From the NCBI RefSeq assembly GCF_002878395.1, contig NC_061121.1:135469312-135533311 (forward strand): DNA of 64,000 bases. Reading direction: 5' to 3'. Position 1 is the stretch's first letter; each line of letters opens with the position of its first letter. Source of the stretch: Capsicum annuum. Its lineage: Eukaryota > Streptophyta > Magnoliopsida > Solanales > Solanaceae. The position numbers were made by a program, and so were the translations under genes. Shown piece after piece: positions 10,535 to 22,134 of this stretch. Below the pieces are notes generated by a model. It did not search any database. It was not told where the DNA came from and saw only the letters and a list, made by a program, of their open reading frames with translations.

Positions 10535-13346
10535 GATAACACCTTAAAAAATTCCTGAGTCCTTAGAGCTTCTAAAGCATGCCAAGAAAGGCATAACACT
10601 TAGAAAATTTGGCTAAGTGTTGAAAATTTTCCATTTCATAAGCCTTCGAAACTTTGACAAATTATTTCATGACCTTTACTACCTCCGTTTATTGATTTTC
10701 TTGATGTGTTCCAATGGGGAAAGTCAAGAGTACATCCCGGTGAGTTTTGAAATTTTTAGACATGCCTAAGGTCGTGTTTGGGTTGGCAAAATAGTAGCTA
10801 AAGGCTACAGAGGGGCACTGCCAAGATTAGAGCCTTGGCTCGCTCCCTTAGTAGCAAGGCGCCGCCCAGCCAACAAAAGGCTCTAGGAAAGGCGCCGCCT
10901 TTCCATAGCCCTTGTGCCTAGTTTTTTAGCATTTTACTTTTGCATTTCCAAGGGCAATTTGGTCAAATCCCACCCCTATATAAGCTTTCTTAACACAAGA
11001 TTCAATATATTTTCACCTAAAATATAAGGTTTTCTCTCAATTTTTCTCTAGAACAAGAATAAGGGTTTCTATTGAAGGTTCAAAATCAAGGAAATTCCTC
11101 CGTAAATCTTGTAAGAATCATATAGCAAGGTATGTTGGATGTTGATTTTTGGGTTCCTTCCACCCAAGAAGTCCAAGAATCCCTTTTTAAATTCAAAATT
11201 TTATGTTTATGAGTTTTTCATGATTTATGTGGTTTGAAGTTGAAGCCCATGTTAATATTAAGTTTTAATTCATGTTGTGATCATAAATATGCTTGAGTAT
11301 TGACCTTAGTTTGTGTTGGTTATATGATGTTCATGATAATTTCCCTTCAAGAAACATGTTGAATTATGTAATTATGTTAATTTGGTGTATTAAATGTTGT
11401 ATGGCCAAAGGGTGCCTCCCACATGTTTGATAAATTACTTATGTGAAGAAAATAGTGTCATTGCAACATGAAGTATGTTATTCCCAAGCATATGTCAACT
11501 AGTGCATGCTAAGTGTTTGTTAAAAGGCCTAAATGAATGAATTTTGATATGTTGCATGTATTTCTATTCATGTAAATTGCTTGTTGGATAAGTTATGAGA
11601 TAATAGCATGCTTCCCTTTACAATTACATGTTTAAGATTCCCAAGTGCTCGAAATGATACTTCATTAGTTATGTTACGAATGATAGTCTATTATCATGTC
11701 TTATTTATTTATGCTATTGAGTCCTAGGGGCATTTACCCAAAAACTTAGCTGCTTGTCAAGAGTCGAGTCAGTCTCAAGATAATCTCAGTTGTGCTATAA
11801 TCAGTATATCTCACTTAGTGATAGAAGTTAAGAAAACTCAACAATCTTAGTATTCAGTCTAATCAAGTTCAGTATTCAGTTTAGACCTTATTAGTAATCC
11901 GTCAGTCAACGGAACCAAGTGAACTCAATCAGATCAGTAAAGTAGGATAATCAATAATAGATTCAGCTAAAAAAAGTACGATCTAAGAATCAGTTCAGTA
12001 GCTATTCATTTGGAAGTAGGATTCAGCACCAAACGAGGGCAGGAATGATGGCTTCCCCGCTATTTTAGGCAGAGTCATTAATAAAAATCCCTGCACTCCA
12101 AAACTGCGTAGCTTGCACAGGATGAGGAGTCACCCATCATAATAAGCTTGATTACCTCCCCGGAGTCACCCATTATATTAGGCTTGGCTCTAACCAGGTG
12201 TTACCTATTATATTAAGCTTGGCATCCTGGGTTCAAATAGAAGTGTCTTTATCTGTGGCATGGTATTGGAACCCTTCCAACTGGGGTTACAGGTTGGACC
12301 CCAAGTAGATAGAAGGGGCATGTCGGTTAGATGACTATCTCCCACAATTTCAGTTTCAGCTTCAGTCTCAGTAATAGAACTCAATTGAGGAGTCACCTGT
12401 TATACTAGGCTTGAAAACCGCTTAGAGATCACCCGTTATTTAGGCTTGATCTCAAATTCTGTTAATTAAGTATCAGACATTATCATCAGTAGATTCAGAG
12501 ATCACCCATTATTTAGGCTTGGTCTCATATTCAGTTAACCAAATATCAAACACTATCAGTAGTAAACTCAGGGGTCACCCATTATATAGGCTTAATCTCA
12601 GATATGGTAACTCAGTATCAGTATCAGTAAGCTTAGACATCAATCTTAGTAGAGTCAGTTACTCTGTATCCCCAAGTTAGTAAACTCAGATATCAGTACT
12701 ACTAGACTCAGTCATCAGTAAGTTAGTATTCAGAATCCCGTATTTCAGAATCTAGCATTAGTATTACTGCGATCTCAGTTTTTAGTTTGTACATTTATGC
12801 ATAAATCCTCATTTGGTATTCTCATGTTATTTAGTTAAGTAATGTTCATGCATAAGCCCTTGCATTCAGCCTTACCTTATCTAGCATACCAGTACATTCA
12901 AAGTACTGACACAAACTTTTCTCTTGCACTATGGTGTCTTATACCATAGGTTTAGAAGAGCGAGATCCATACCACCCATAGCAGTCCAGACTCAGTCAGC
13001 AGCAGTAGACGTAGTAGTGAGTCCTCTTTATTTGAGGATGCCTCCTATTTTAGTTTTATATTAGGTTCAGTTTATTTTCAGTAGATGGAGTTAGTTGGGG
13101 ACATGTCCCATCAACTCCATAGACCAAACAGTTAGAGGATTTTTAGACAGATGTATCAGTATTCCGTTCTCAGTTTTGAGTATTTTAGATATTTTGAACC
13201 TTATGAAAAGTTTTCGCTAGTTTTTTGCATTTTTTATATGATATTATGCAGTGCTCAGGTACAGATATCAATAGAGGGTAGCTTGTGATCCTTCAGGATC
13301 ATGAGCACCGTGTGGCATTCTGATTCTAGAAAATTGAGGTGTTACA
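10535..13346 (+). repeat. Right LTR of the large-LTR element, carrying the intact promoter segment
   Basis: Aligns with the left LTR but is longer (2.81 kb) because it keeps about 250 bp that the left copy lacks, around 10687-10930. Its first two bases are mutated (GA instead of TG) and it ends normally with TTACA. The retained segment is unusually GC-rich, with GGCGCCGCC appearing twice on opposite sides of AACAAAAGGCTC. It is followed by a TATA box at 10977. Confidence 0.87.
10977..10983 (+). promoter_or_regulatory. TATA box of the right LTR
   Basis: CTATATAAGC in a CCACCCC context is a good plant TATA element, and transcription would start about 30 bp downstream. The left LTR reads GTATTATAAGC at the same place and lacks the sequence upstream of it. 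Confidence 0.6.
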
Positions 13347-13557
13347 ATTATAGAAGAGCTAATATGAAATTGATATCGACTTCTTAATGAGAAAAAATTA
13401 AAATTTTAAACTAATGGCAGTTTTGACTTCTCAAATACAAGCATTTTAAGTTGATTAAGGTGTATTTCTTGTCACATGTCATACAAAAGAATCCTTTTGC
13501 AAAAGTTTCTCTCCCTTTCCTCTCTAAATCGTTGAACCTTCTTTATCTATGTATTTT

Positions 13558-13827
13558 TGGGCCCATTTGGATAAGCTGAAAAAAGTGGCTTTTAAAAAAC
13601 TCTTTAAAAGTGCTTCTGAAAGTGTTGAACTTATTTTTAAAATAAGCAGTTACGTGTTTTGATAAAAGTGCTAAAACTGATAAAATGTTATTGATGTGTT
13701 TGATAAACAAGTGCTTTTAAGCACTTTTTTGGTCAAAATGTCTGAAATACCCTTAAAGTTGTTAACAATATATAGAGTTGATTATTATTAATTTTTATTT
13801 CTAAAATGATTCAAATTAATATATATA

Positions 13828-13864
<37 letters not shown>

Positions 13865-14632
13865 TTTCTAGAATGAATATTAATTTGTGCGCTAAAAAAC
13901 TCTATTTTAGTTAAAAATGTTTAAATCATTAAGCAAAATATATATGTTACTAATCATTATAATTACATTAATGGATAAATAGTTTATCACAAGTGATACT
14001 ATTTGTTTGATAAAAAGACTCTTAATTAGAAAACATATTACTCATTGATTGAGTAATGACTATCACTATTAAAACATTGGCGAATATGAATATTGCATCG
14101 TAAAATATAGATGGATCATTCACTAATCGTCCATGAAGTTGTATATCTTCAATGAGTATTCTTCACATATTTTGATTGGTAAATTATTTTTTTATTAGAG
14201 AAATTCATATGTTGTACAATAATAATTGTTCAAATTTAAAAGAATATATTAAAGAAGGACAATAAAATATAAAAATTCATATTTCATAAATTAGATGTTT
14301 CATACAAAAGAAGTACTAATATAGTTAAAGTTAAGTTCGCCATAAATACAAAAAAGTGAAAATATTTAATTAATACAAGCATTAAGCATTAAAACCTATT
14401 TTGGGGCTACACAAGGGTAATTTTGGAATAAGAGAGAATTTTGAGGGACAAAAATATTTTTTAATTGGTCAAACTAAAATGGTTTAAAAGCCAAAAAAAA
14501 TAAGTTAGGAATTTGAGCTTTTAGTTTTTGGCTTTTTTAAGCAATTTTCAAAATTGCCAAATACTTCTAAAAACAAAAAGTGGCTTTTAAGCCATTTTGA
14601 CCAACTTATAAGCTCTTCCAAACACCCTCCTT
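13558..14632. mobile_element. Non-autonomous DNA element with terminal inverted repeats
   Basis: The left end GCCCATTTGGATAAGCTGAA, followed by AGTGGCTTTT, is mirrored at the right end by AGTGGCTTTTAAGCC and ATAAGCTCTTCCAAACACCC. On the opposite strand the right end reads GGGTGTTTGGAAGAGCTTAT. The paired ends, the AT-rich interior without a transposase and the ~1.07 kb length fit a hAT-like MITE of a type frequent in Solanaceae. A (TA)n run sits inside at 13817-13858. The target duplication could not be fixed by eye. Confidence 0.6.
13817..13858. repeat. (TA)n microsatellite
   Basis: A nearly uninterrupted run of alternating T and A inside the DNA element. Confidence 0.9.
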
Positions 14633-15149
14633 ATCTTTTAATCTTTAACCGTTTTTATGTTTCAATCGTTATTTTTGTTGGTTGTTCTTCTTTAGATCTT
14701 CTTGTCTGTTTTATAATCTCAATTATGTTTCTAGTTGAAATCTTATGGGTTTGGGTTCTTTGCTGCTACACCAGTGAACTAGTTAGTTCAGCCTTCAGTT
14801 TTTTTCCTTTCATCTATGCAAAGTCTTTGGTTATCATTTCAAATTAATGACATATATTTATATTCTAAATAGATTTATGCCTTTTCTAGTAATATTCTGG
14901 TTAAATTTGTTGTTGTATCTTTATTTCTCTATAATCACCGATTTAGTGTTTTTAAGTTTTCTTTATTTGAAAGTAATTGTATATTGCAAACATATCAAAC
15001 TAATAGACAAGTTTAGTCTTGTAGAATATTAATATCTCACCCTAGAAACTTGAGAAAATTGAAGGAAAGGTGTCTTTTAAGCCTTGAATGAAGGATTGGT
15101 GACATTGACCAACTTAAAGGGTCAAACATCATTAGGAAACTTGATTAAG
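14633..15149. other. AT-rich DNA, no gene recognised
   Basis: Two adjacent plus-strand frames (14554-14847 and 14847-15032) translate to hydrophobic, low-complexity peptides driven by T-rich sequence. No domain is visible. Confidence 0.35.
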
Positions 15150-15230
15150 TTAATTGTGGGATTAATTAATATTTTCAAAACTTTCTAATCTTTTCAAAAA
15201 TACAAATCCACCCAACCCAAACCCCTCTCC
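15150..15230 (+). promoter_or_regulatory. Conserved upstream segment shared by the two Ulp1-family genes
   Basis: ATTAATATTTTCAAAACTTT followed by TTTTCAAAAATACAAATC (about 15164-15207) is matched on the minus strand at about 25565-25615, upstream of the second Ulp1-family gene. Shared upstream sequence at equivalent positions suggests a common promoter or element end. No perfect TATA box is evident. Confidence 0.5.
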
Positions 15231-15520
15231 AATCCAAATCAACCACTCTCTCCTCTCTCTCGACAACTTCTCTTAACTCTCTCCCAACCGACAGTTCTAC
15301 AAAATTTCTCCCTTCAACCCCTGGTGACTTCCACCTTCGGCAATAAATAGTTGGGCTTCGAGTTCTCCTCTTCAATTTAAATCAACCTGTCTCTCATCCC
15401 TCTCTCGACAGCTTCTCTTAACTCTCTCCCAACTAACTGTTCTGCAAATTTCTTATTTCAATCCTGGTTGAATTCAACATCTGACTTAAAATAGTTGGTC
15501 TTTGAGTTTCTTTTCGACTT
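15226..15520 (+). repeat. 145-bp tandem duplication in a pyrimidine-rich leader
   Basis: AACTTCTCTTAACTCTCTCC at 15265 recurs at 15410 (as GCTTCTCTTAACTCTCTCCC), with the flanking TCTCTCGACA, TAGTTGG and TTCGAGTT words repeated in order. The duplicated unit is CT-rich and looks like the 5' leader of the gene starting at 17188. Confidence 0.75.
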
Positions 15521-15949
15521 CAACCTTCAAACGACCTGACAGCCTTTCTGTCTGGCCATAACAACTTTGAATTCTTCATCGTTCCTTTTCTTCTTTCACA
15601 AGTAAAACTTTATGGCCTTTCTAGTTTTGAAGAAAACGAGGAACTTGAGCCAACTTCTCTTATAGTATTGGTTAACAATTTCAATATTTGTTGTATTAAT
15701 TTGAAATGCGGTCTGAATAAAATCTTAATTTCTGGTATATCTTCTCTTCTCTTTTCGAAGTGAATTATGTTTTTTTGTTGTTTGTTTCATTTTTTTGAAG
15801 TTTGATTTTTATTGTTTGTGTTTATAAAAATAAAACAACAATTTTGGTAAATTTGCTTAGTTCTTGTTCTTGGTAAAAAAGGTGATATTGCTGTTTTTTT
15901 GTTGAAAAAAATTGTGCTACTATTTTTTATTTTCTCTAACAGATTATCC

Positions 15950-17085
15950 ATCTGGTGCAACATATTAACCATCTAATGCGCCAGATTTGTCATATGATAT
16001 AATAGATAACCCATCTGATACACCAGAGGAACCATCAGATTATAATTCTAATGCAATAGATTAATCATCTGATGCAACAAATTAACCATATGTTGCAACA
16101 GATTAAGCATCGAATAAAAAATTTGATACAACTAATTAACCATTTAATGCAACGGAAGAACCATTATATTAATGATCTGATGCAATAGATGGACCTCCTG
16201 TTGGATAAAATCCTATCAACTCTTCCAATGGGAAATGTCCAAGACTTGATTTTTCCAACTGATCATTCATCTGCCACGATAGGCCACCCTATGTTGGAAG
16301 AAATCTAAATAATATTGACCATTGATAAATGTTCCAATAGATCACTCATGTGTTACAACAGATGTGTGACCTGTTGCATAGACCATTCATCTTTCTCAAC
16401 AGATGAGTGATATATTTTGTATTGTCACAACAGATTACTCAGCCGTTGCTGCAGGTTAGTTAACTATTCCGACAGATCACTCATATGTTGCAATAGATGT
16501 GTGATCTGTTACATAGACCATTTATTTTTCTTAACAGATGAGTGATATATTTTGTATTATCATAATAGATTACTAAACTGTTGCTACGAGTTATTTAACT
16601 ATTTCAACTGATCACTCATATGTTACAACAGATGATGTCATAATAGATGTGTGATCTGTTGCACAGACCATTCATATTTTTCAACAGATGAGCGATATAT
16701 TTTGTATTATTACAGAAGATTACTCAACTGTTGCTAAAGGTTATTTAACTATTCCAACAACTCACTCATATGTGCAATAGATGATGTTGCAACAGATATA
16801 TGATCTGTTGCACAAACCATTTATTTTTCTCAATAGATAAGTAATTTGTTTTGTATTATCATAACAGATTACTCATCCATTACAACAAATTATTAAACTG
16901 TTCCAACAGATCACTCATATGTCACAACAATGTGTGATCTGTTGCACAGACTATTTATCTATCTTAAAAGATGAGTGATATATTTTGTATTATTACAATA
17001 GATTACTCATTTGCTGCAACAGGTTGGTTATATGCTTCAATAAATATACTACCTAGTGCAACAAATCGGTGATCTATTGCAACTG
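15950..17085. repeat. Array of the 18-bp palindromic motif (array 1)
   Basis: Dozens of degenerate copies of CATCTGTTGCAACAGATG and half-copies (CTGATGCAACAGATTAA, CACTCATATGTTGCAACAGA) at irregular 20-40 bp intervals. A longer block (about 120 bp: TGTGTGATCTGTTGCA, then CCATTTATTTTTC, then GATGAGTGATATATTTTGTA) is repeated about five times between 16340 and 17000. The array lies just upstream of the AG acceptor (17181-17182) before the first coding exon, so it probably fills a 5'-leader intron. Confidence 0.85.
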
Positions 17086-17187
17086 TTATTTTACTATTTT
17101 GCTTATTTGATTTACTCTTATCCCTTTTTAATGATGAATTAATCAACTATAATATATTTTTTTATGTTCCTATTAATTTTAGATAAT

Positions 17188-19690
17188 ATGGTTCCTAAAA
17201 GAACAAAAATTGAATCAAATCCAAGTAAAGGAACAAGTGAAGCAGCTATACTACATCCACCACTCTATGAGCTTGCTTTACAAGCGTTCTCAATCGGGAG
17301 TAGAATATGATGAACATGGGGAGGAAGAATATATCAAAAGAGATGATGCAAATGCTAATAGCCCTTCCACTGAATAGTTGCTCAAAGCCTTCAACATTGA
17401 TCATTATCCTGTGAAAATGTAGTTCGATGGTGCCATAGATTTAACAGGTAATTTTGTGGTTAAGTCAGCCATGGGAAAATCTTTCGTCGCCTTCAAAAAA
17501 ATACTTCGAGAATAAAAATTGAATGCTTATTTCAGGGATAGCTGTTTTGGGAAATATCTTGATTTGTCGGAGGACAACAATGCTCGTTTCCAAATAAAAA
17601 TGGTATATAAACTTCTCAAGCGTAGGTTTCTGTATGAAAACAAAGATAAGATGGATGAGGTGTGGATAAATTACTGTGGCATGCCTTTTTGTTTTGGTTG
17701 GAAGGATTTTACCATAGTTAATAGACTAAAATGTTATCCTCCTTCTCAAGTTATACCTATTCTAACCCGTAAAAAAACAACCTGCACACCCAAAAATAGA
17801 AAAGTCTAGTCGTGTGATCGTGATGACCTAATGTACATTGTTTGTCCAAGCTTCAGAAACAAAAATTTAATAGAAGCGTTGAAAGGTAAAGGACTTTCAA
17901 AGAAACACAAGCAGTCATTGTGCTTGGTTTGGTTTGTACATAATATTCTTTAGGCGAGAGACGTTAACAACAACATAAGCCTCAGTTTAATAAAGCTCTA
18001 TGAGGATCTTGAGGCATTTAACAACTATCCTTGGGATTATGAAAGCTTCAAAATGACTGTCAAAATATTTGTTGACTCTGTTAGCTCCAAGACAGTCAAC
18101 TTATATGGCTTCCCATGGGCTTTCATGGTAAATGTTCTTTCTTTTATTATGATATCATTCATTTTTTTACTCAATAATGGTTTTGATTTATTGGCGTTAT
18201 TTTATTGGTTTGGGCATTTGAAGTCATTCCTTATTTGAGACAACAAGTGAACTACCAGGAAGGAGTTTCCTATCCAAGAATCTTGAGATGGTTGTCGGCC
18301 AAAACTGATAAAAATACAAATTTTTTATATCTCTTCAACCCCCCGAAGGATGCAGTAAGTATAATTATAATTAATTTTTTCTTTTAATTAATAATTTTTT
18401 TGATGATCTAATATCATTCTAATATATGTAATGATTTATGTTAGATTGAGTATCCGTCGCTAGTTTCGACCAATCGAGAGTTAAAGATGCCATTTTTTCT
18501 TCCATTACGATCTGTGCAAACTTTATTGGACCTTAAGGTCATCGATAGAATAAAAATAGAATTGTTTGGAGAAACAATCATTTCAAGAAAAACAATTTTT
18601 GAGGGTGGTCTTGTTGTTGTTGATGGTCTTAGTGATGATGGAGCTGTTAGTAGTTGTAGTGGTGCTACTGTTAGTACTAATAATACTTCTTTTACAGTAT
18701 TTAAAGAAAACCATTTTGAGTTTGATCATACTGATTATATAGATTTTTCCTCTCCCAGGGAATGTTCTGCATGCAAATGTCAAGACTGCAGGGCAAAACA
18801 TGATGTAGTGATTAATGCTATTAATGCATTAACTGCTTTTGTAAAGGAATTGATATCCAAGAGGGGTTTTATTCTATTAAAGAGGATTTTATTTTCATCC
18901 GCTCCATTAGAAATTAGAGCTAAAAGGAGAAGAAAAGTGATTTTCAAGGCATTATCAAGCATCCATAAAGCGAAATTGCAACTTCTCTGTCTGTGTGTTG
19001 CACTGAGCAATGTAAAATGTCCAAAGGATAAAAGTACGAGTTGAAGAAGGTGAATATATTTGTCTTCCAACTAACAAAACAAACAGAAACATATCTGTTT
19101 CAATAGATGACACATCTGCTGAAAATTATCAAACAGATATATACATCTGTTGCAACAGTTGACTAACTTGTTGCACCAGATAAAGTATCTATTGCGACAT
19201 ATGTCTCGTCTGTTTTAGAAAAACAAAAAACTCTTTGTACTGCCTTTATATGTACCAACAGATAATTTATCTGCTGCAACAGATGATTCATATGTTGCAA
19301 GGATGGTTCATCCGTTGGAAATTATTATATAGGTCTTCCTCATGTAGAAATTTGTCCCAACAGTTGATTCATTATTCCAAAAAAAATATAATCTATTTGG
19401 GATAATTTAAAATAGGAGAAAGACCTGTTTGATTTGGTAGAACAGATGAATTATTCCTTTTCATTTTGTTCTATCTTCGTGATTAGCATTGACCAATTCT
19501 AGCTTTCCAGGTGGATGTAGAAGCTACTGTTGAACAACATTGACATATACTACTCTTTTTATGGAAATATGGAGAACAGAAAGTGCAGAAACCGTATGTA
19601 AGTGACGATAAAGATCCACGACGAGCAAAGCCGAATTTCATAGCACCTAATGAAGAATAACTTATCCATATTGAGTAGATCTTTATAGTT
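17188..19690 (+). pseudogene. DUF1985/Ulp1-protease family gene, plus-strand copy (decayed, catalytic domain missing)
   Basis: Exon 1 (17183-18127) starts MVPKRTK after a splice acceptor. It contains the DUF1985 region, recognisable from CFGKYLDL, MDEVWINYCGMPFCFG and LYGFPWAFM. Exon 2 (18214-18354, 141 nt) gives AFEVIPYLRQQ to LFNPPKDA. Exon 3 (18445-about 19030) carries a long middle region with a Cys cluster CSACKCQDC and a basic patch KAKRRRK. A short exon 4 begins after TTTCCAG at 19511. Plant proteins of this type normally end in a Ulp1-like (C48) cysteine protease and are carried by transposable elements. No catalytic domain is found before 20.4 kb. Decay: a frameshift after codon 35, in-frame stops near 17378, 17420 and 17512, a stop in place of Trp near 17952, a lost AG at the exon 2 acceptor (GG), and a frameshift near 19030. 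Confidence 0.8.
19090..19460. repeat. Palindromic-motif array (array 2), intronic
   Basis: Copies such as TATCTGCTGCAACAGATGAT (about 19271) and CATCTGTTGCAACAGTTGA (about 19143) lie between exon 3 and exon 4 of the plus-strand Ulp1-family gene, again in a predicted intron. Confidence 0.75.
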
Positions 19691-19899
19691 TGAGCCTGTC
19701 AAAGTAATCCTTGGCATCATACTTAAATTTTTGTTGATATATCTATTGAGATCTGTACCCATAATAATTTTCTTACATTTTATTTATTCGTTGACTTATT
19801 TCAGCTAATTTCTGAAGGCTTCAAATTATTTTATTTTGTCTATGAATTTTATTTTTTCCTTAGATTTGAACTTATTAATTGAAAAGGAATACTAGATTC

Positions 19900-20195
19900 A
19901 AATATTACAACAAATAATGTATCTGTTGCAACAAATGACGCATCTATTGGAAAAAATCAAACAGATTTAAACATATTTTTGAAAAGGTAGGTAATCTGTT
20001 GGAATTTATCATACAGGTCTTTCCACTATTACAACAGATGGACTTAGATAGAAACATTGAGATAATGCAACAAATGACAAACCTATTGCAACAAATTAAC
20101 TATATGTCAGAACGGGTAGAATAACTGTTACAAAGGATGAAGAATCTGTTGTATTATAAAAATTCATCTTTCGTTGGACATAAAAAATTGCCACT
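19900..20195 (+). repeat. Diverged direct repeat, copy 1 (contains the palindromic motif)
   Basis: About 270 bp running from an ATCTGTTGCAACAAATGACG-type start to AAAAATTGCCACTA. It matches 21025-21295 in order (shared words: TCATACAGGTCTTTCCAC versus TCAAACAGGTCTTCCCAC, GGACTTAGAT versus AGACTTAGAT, TTGCCACTA). The two copies bracket the GRF zinc-finger gene in the same orientation. Confidence 0.65.
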
Positions 20196-20398
20196 ACGTA
20201 TAAAAAAATTAAAGTAAATTGAAATAAAAAAGGAGAAACCCATGGACGGTGTTCAGTTCAAACACCTAAATTAAAATAGGCATCAAGTAGACAATGTTCA
20301 TTTTAAACAAGTAAATAAAATAGGCATTAAATGTGTCAGTTTGACACTTTTTGCTGACTTGCCGTCATTTGGCCCCCAACAATCATCCCTCTATTATC

Positions 20399-20410
20399 TT
20401 ATATATTTAT
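20399..20410 (+). promoter_or_regulatory. Probable TATA box of the GRF gene
   Basis: TTATATATTTAT sits about 150 bp before the ATG at 20553. It is followed by a pyrimidine-rich leader, as is usual for plant genes. Confidence 0.45.
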
Positions 20411-20552
20411 CTTCCTCCTAAAATTTAACCCTAAATTTTCAAATGTTCTTCTTCATCGTCATCTTTCTTTATCTATCCAAATTTTTCAAATTATTTGCAT
20501 TTGGTCTTTCTTTTCTTCATCTGCTTTTCATTTTTTCCAACTGAGCTTGACA

Positions 20553-20962
20553 ATGTCGAGCGCATCTTCCACTATTTTTTGTGATAAAGATTTTTGATAT
20601 TGTAAGTTAGATCATGAAGATCTATTAAAGACTTCTTGGACTCAACAAAATCCAGGTTATAGGTTTTTTACTTGTAAGATTTCAAAGGTAATATTCTTTT
20701 TATTTAATTAGTTGATTAATTATTGACTTATAATTATTTTGTTATTATGTTCTTGTTTTTATAGAAATTGGGTGGATGTGATTACTTTGATTGGTATGAA
20801 GAACGACTCCCTTCACAAGAAAACAGTGTAATTTGGGGTTTGTTGAATAAAGTCAAGGCTTCTGAAGAGAAACAAAATCGAGCAAAAAAATACTACATTG
20901 TTGTCGTTATTGCTACTGGTTTGGTATTGTTGGGCACATGGATATTCAAGCCTAATTACTGA
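20553..20962 (+). pseudogene. GRF-type zinc-finger protein with C-terminal membrane anchor (one in-frame stop)
   Basis: Two exons, 20553-20687 and 20765-20962, join in phase 0 across a 77-bp intron with GT (20688) and ATAG (20761-20764) borders. The protein of about 110 residues begins MSSASS. It shows a GRF zinc finger: a first Cys pair (C10 and C17), then LKTSWTQQNPGYRFFTC, then GGCDYFDWYEE. A short charged stretch with EEKQNRAKK leads to a hydrophobic tail (VVVIATGLVLLGTWIF) ending at Tyr. Small plant proteins with a GRF finger and a tail anchor are known and are often associated with repetitive DNA; their role is unclear (GRF fingers elsewhere bind nucleic acids). The only clear defect is TGA at codon 15 (20595-20597), a one-base change from a sense codon. 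It lies between two diverged direct repeats. Confidence 0.78.
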
Positions 20963-21034
20963 AATTTTTGTGGTGGGGTGTCTATTTGCTACTGGTTTGG
21001 TATTGTCGAGCACATGGATATTCAAGCATAACTG
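20912..21034 (+). repeat. Partial duplication of the GRF gene 3' end
   Basis: The coding tail beginning GCTACTGGTTTGGTATTGTT (20912-20960) is repeated at 20988-21034 with few changes, 76 bp downstream and beyond the stop codon. It is a local duplication that adds a second, untranslated copy of the anchor-coding segment. Confidence 0.85.
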
Positions 21035-21295
21035 TTGGAAAATATCAAAAAGATTTAGGCATATGTTTTAAAATTTAGGTCATTTGTTGGAAATTATCAA
21101 ACAGGTCTTCCCACCGTTGCAACAGATTAGACTTAGATTACATAGAAATAACATCAACATAATGCAAGAGATGACTAACCTATTGTAACAAATAAACTAT
21201 CTGCCAGAACAGATTCAATATATTTTACAATAGATTGACAATCTGTTGCATTATAAAAAACTCAAATTTCATTAGAAAAAAATTATTGCCACTAA
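21025..21295 (+). repeat. Diverged direct repeat, copy 2 (contains the palindromic motif)
   Basis: Second copy of the block at 19900-20195. It ends at TTGCCACTA, only about 45 bp past the 3' end of the minus-strand Ulp1 gene. It holds several degenerate copies of the 18-bp palindrome. Confidence 0.65.
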
Positions 21296-22134
21296 ATGTA
21301 CATGTAATAAAGTGAACGGTGACTTGAAATTAAAAATTGCTATTTCACAGGCTCTTCTATATACACAGGCTCCAAGCATCCAGTTAGTACCCCATAAGCC
21401 CATACCTCTTTTAGGTTTGTCACAGCATTGTCGCATAGAAAGGTCATTGGATCAGCCATTTCTGTGTCGGTCAGGAAATATTCGATGTGTGCAAGAGCAT
21501 GCGACCCGCACGCGTTATCGGTCTCATTTTTTGGAAGGCTCATGTACTTATTTCGACCTTCAAAATCTCATTAGTTCTTCATTAACACTGCCTTTGACAA
21601 ATGATTCATCAGTTTACTTGCCCTTAACAAGATGGGCAACAGCTCTATCAGTGGCTTCACGAGGAGAAAAAGATCAAGATCATCAATGAGAGGTTTATTC
21701 TAGTCATAAACATTGATATTTCCCTCCTCGAGTAGTATGTCAATATCCCGATAATGGTTATTTATGCTAATGACTGCAAGAATCCTCTTTGCCTCAGTCC
21801 AGCTCTTGCCGTGTGGATTTGGCCTCTCCTGTCTAACATATTTTATCATTTTTTCTTCATCTAAGTCCAACATAGAAACTATAATATCAAGTCCCACGCC
21901 AAGGGCTGACGCCTCCCCATTGAGTTGATCGTACTTATCCTTGAGCTTCATACTAAAGTTGAGGTCCATTATCCTATTGGTAGGGTCATAAGCTTCCGAG
22001 TACGTTAATTGTCTTTCCCTCATGAGGAAGATAATTTTGTCAACATTATGTGATATAAGAAGACATTTTTAATAGGTTAGTAATTGTAAAGATGGTCCAT
22101 CTTTTGCATAGGGTTCTCTGAATCAATAATCCAA

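Larger units (their letters stand above)
5945..13351 (+). mobile_element. Non-autonomous large-LTR retrotransposon (LARD-like, Tekay/Del-derived), with 5-bp TSD
   Basis: A complete element by structure: TSD ATTAT at 5945-5949 and 13347-13351, left LTR 5950-8512, primer-binding site 8517-8529, short interior, purine tract and right LTR 10535-13346. The LTRs begin TGTAACACCCC and end (A/G)GGTGTTACA, a long inverted pair. The interior is only 2.0 kb. It retains a gag N-terminal segment, a zinc-knuckle segment and the first codons of a protease; reverse transcriptase, RNase H and integrase are absent. It therefore must have moved with enzymes supplied in trans, or lost pol after insertion. The gag remnants resemble the Tekay/Del chromovirus lineage. 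Confidence 0.88.

Noticed and set aside
14554..15032. Two adjacent hydrophobic frames (97 and 61 codons)
   Set aside because: T-rich DNA gives chance hydrophobic frames. The first starts inside the end of a DNA element, and no protein family is visible.
15950..17085. Arrays of short palindromic repeats resembling a CRISPR array
   Set aside because: Repeats are degenerate and irregularly spaced, and the spacers are not unique. The context is a plant nuclear region with introns and retrotransposons, and there are no cas genes.
21312..21689. Plus-strand 125-codon frame
   Set aside because: Antisense shadow of the Ulp1 catalytic domain on the minus strand.
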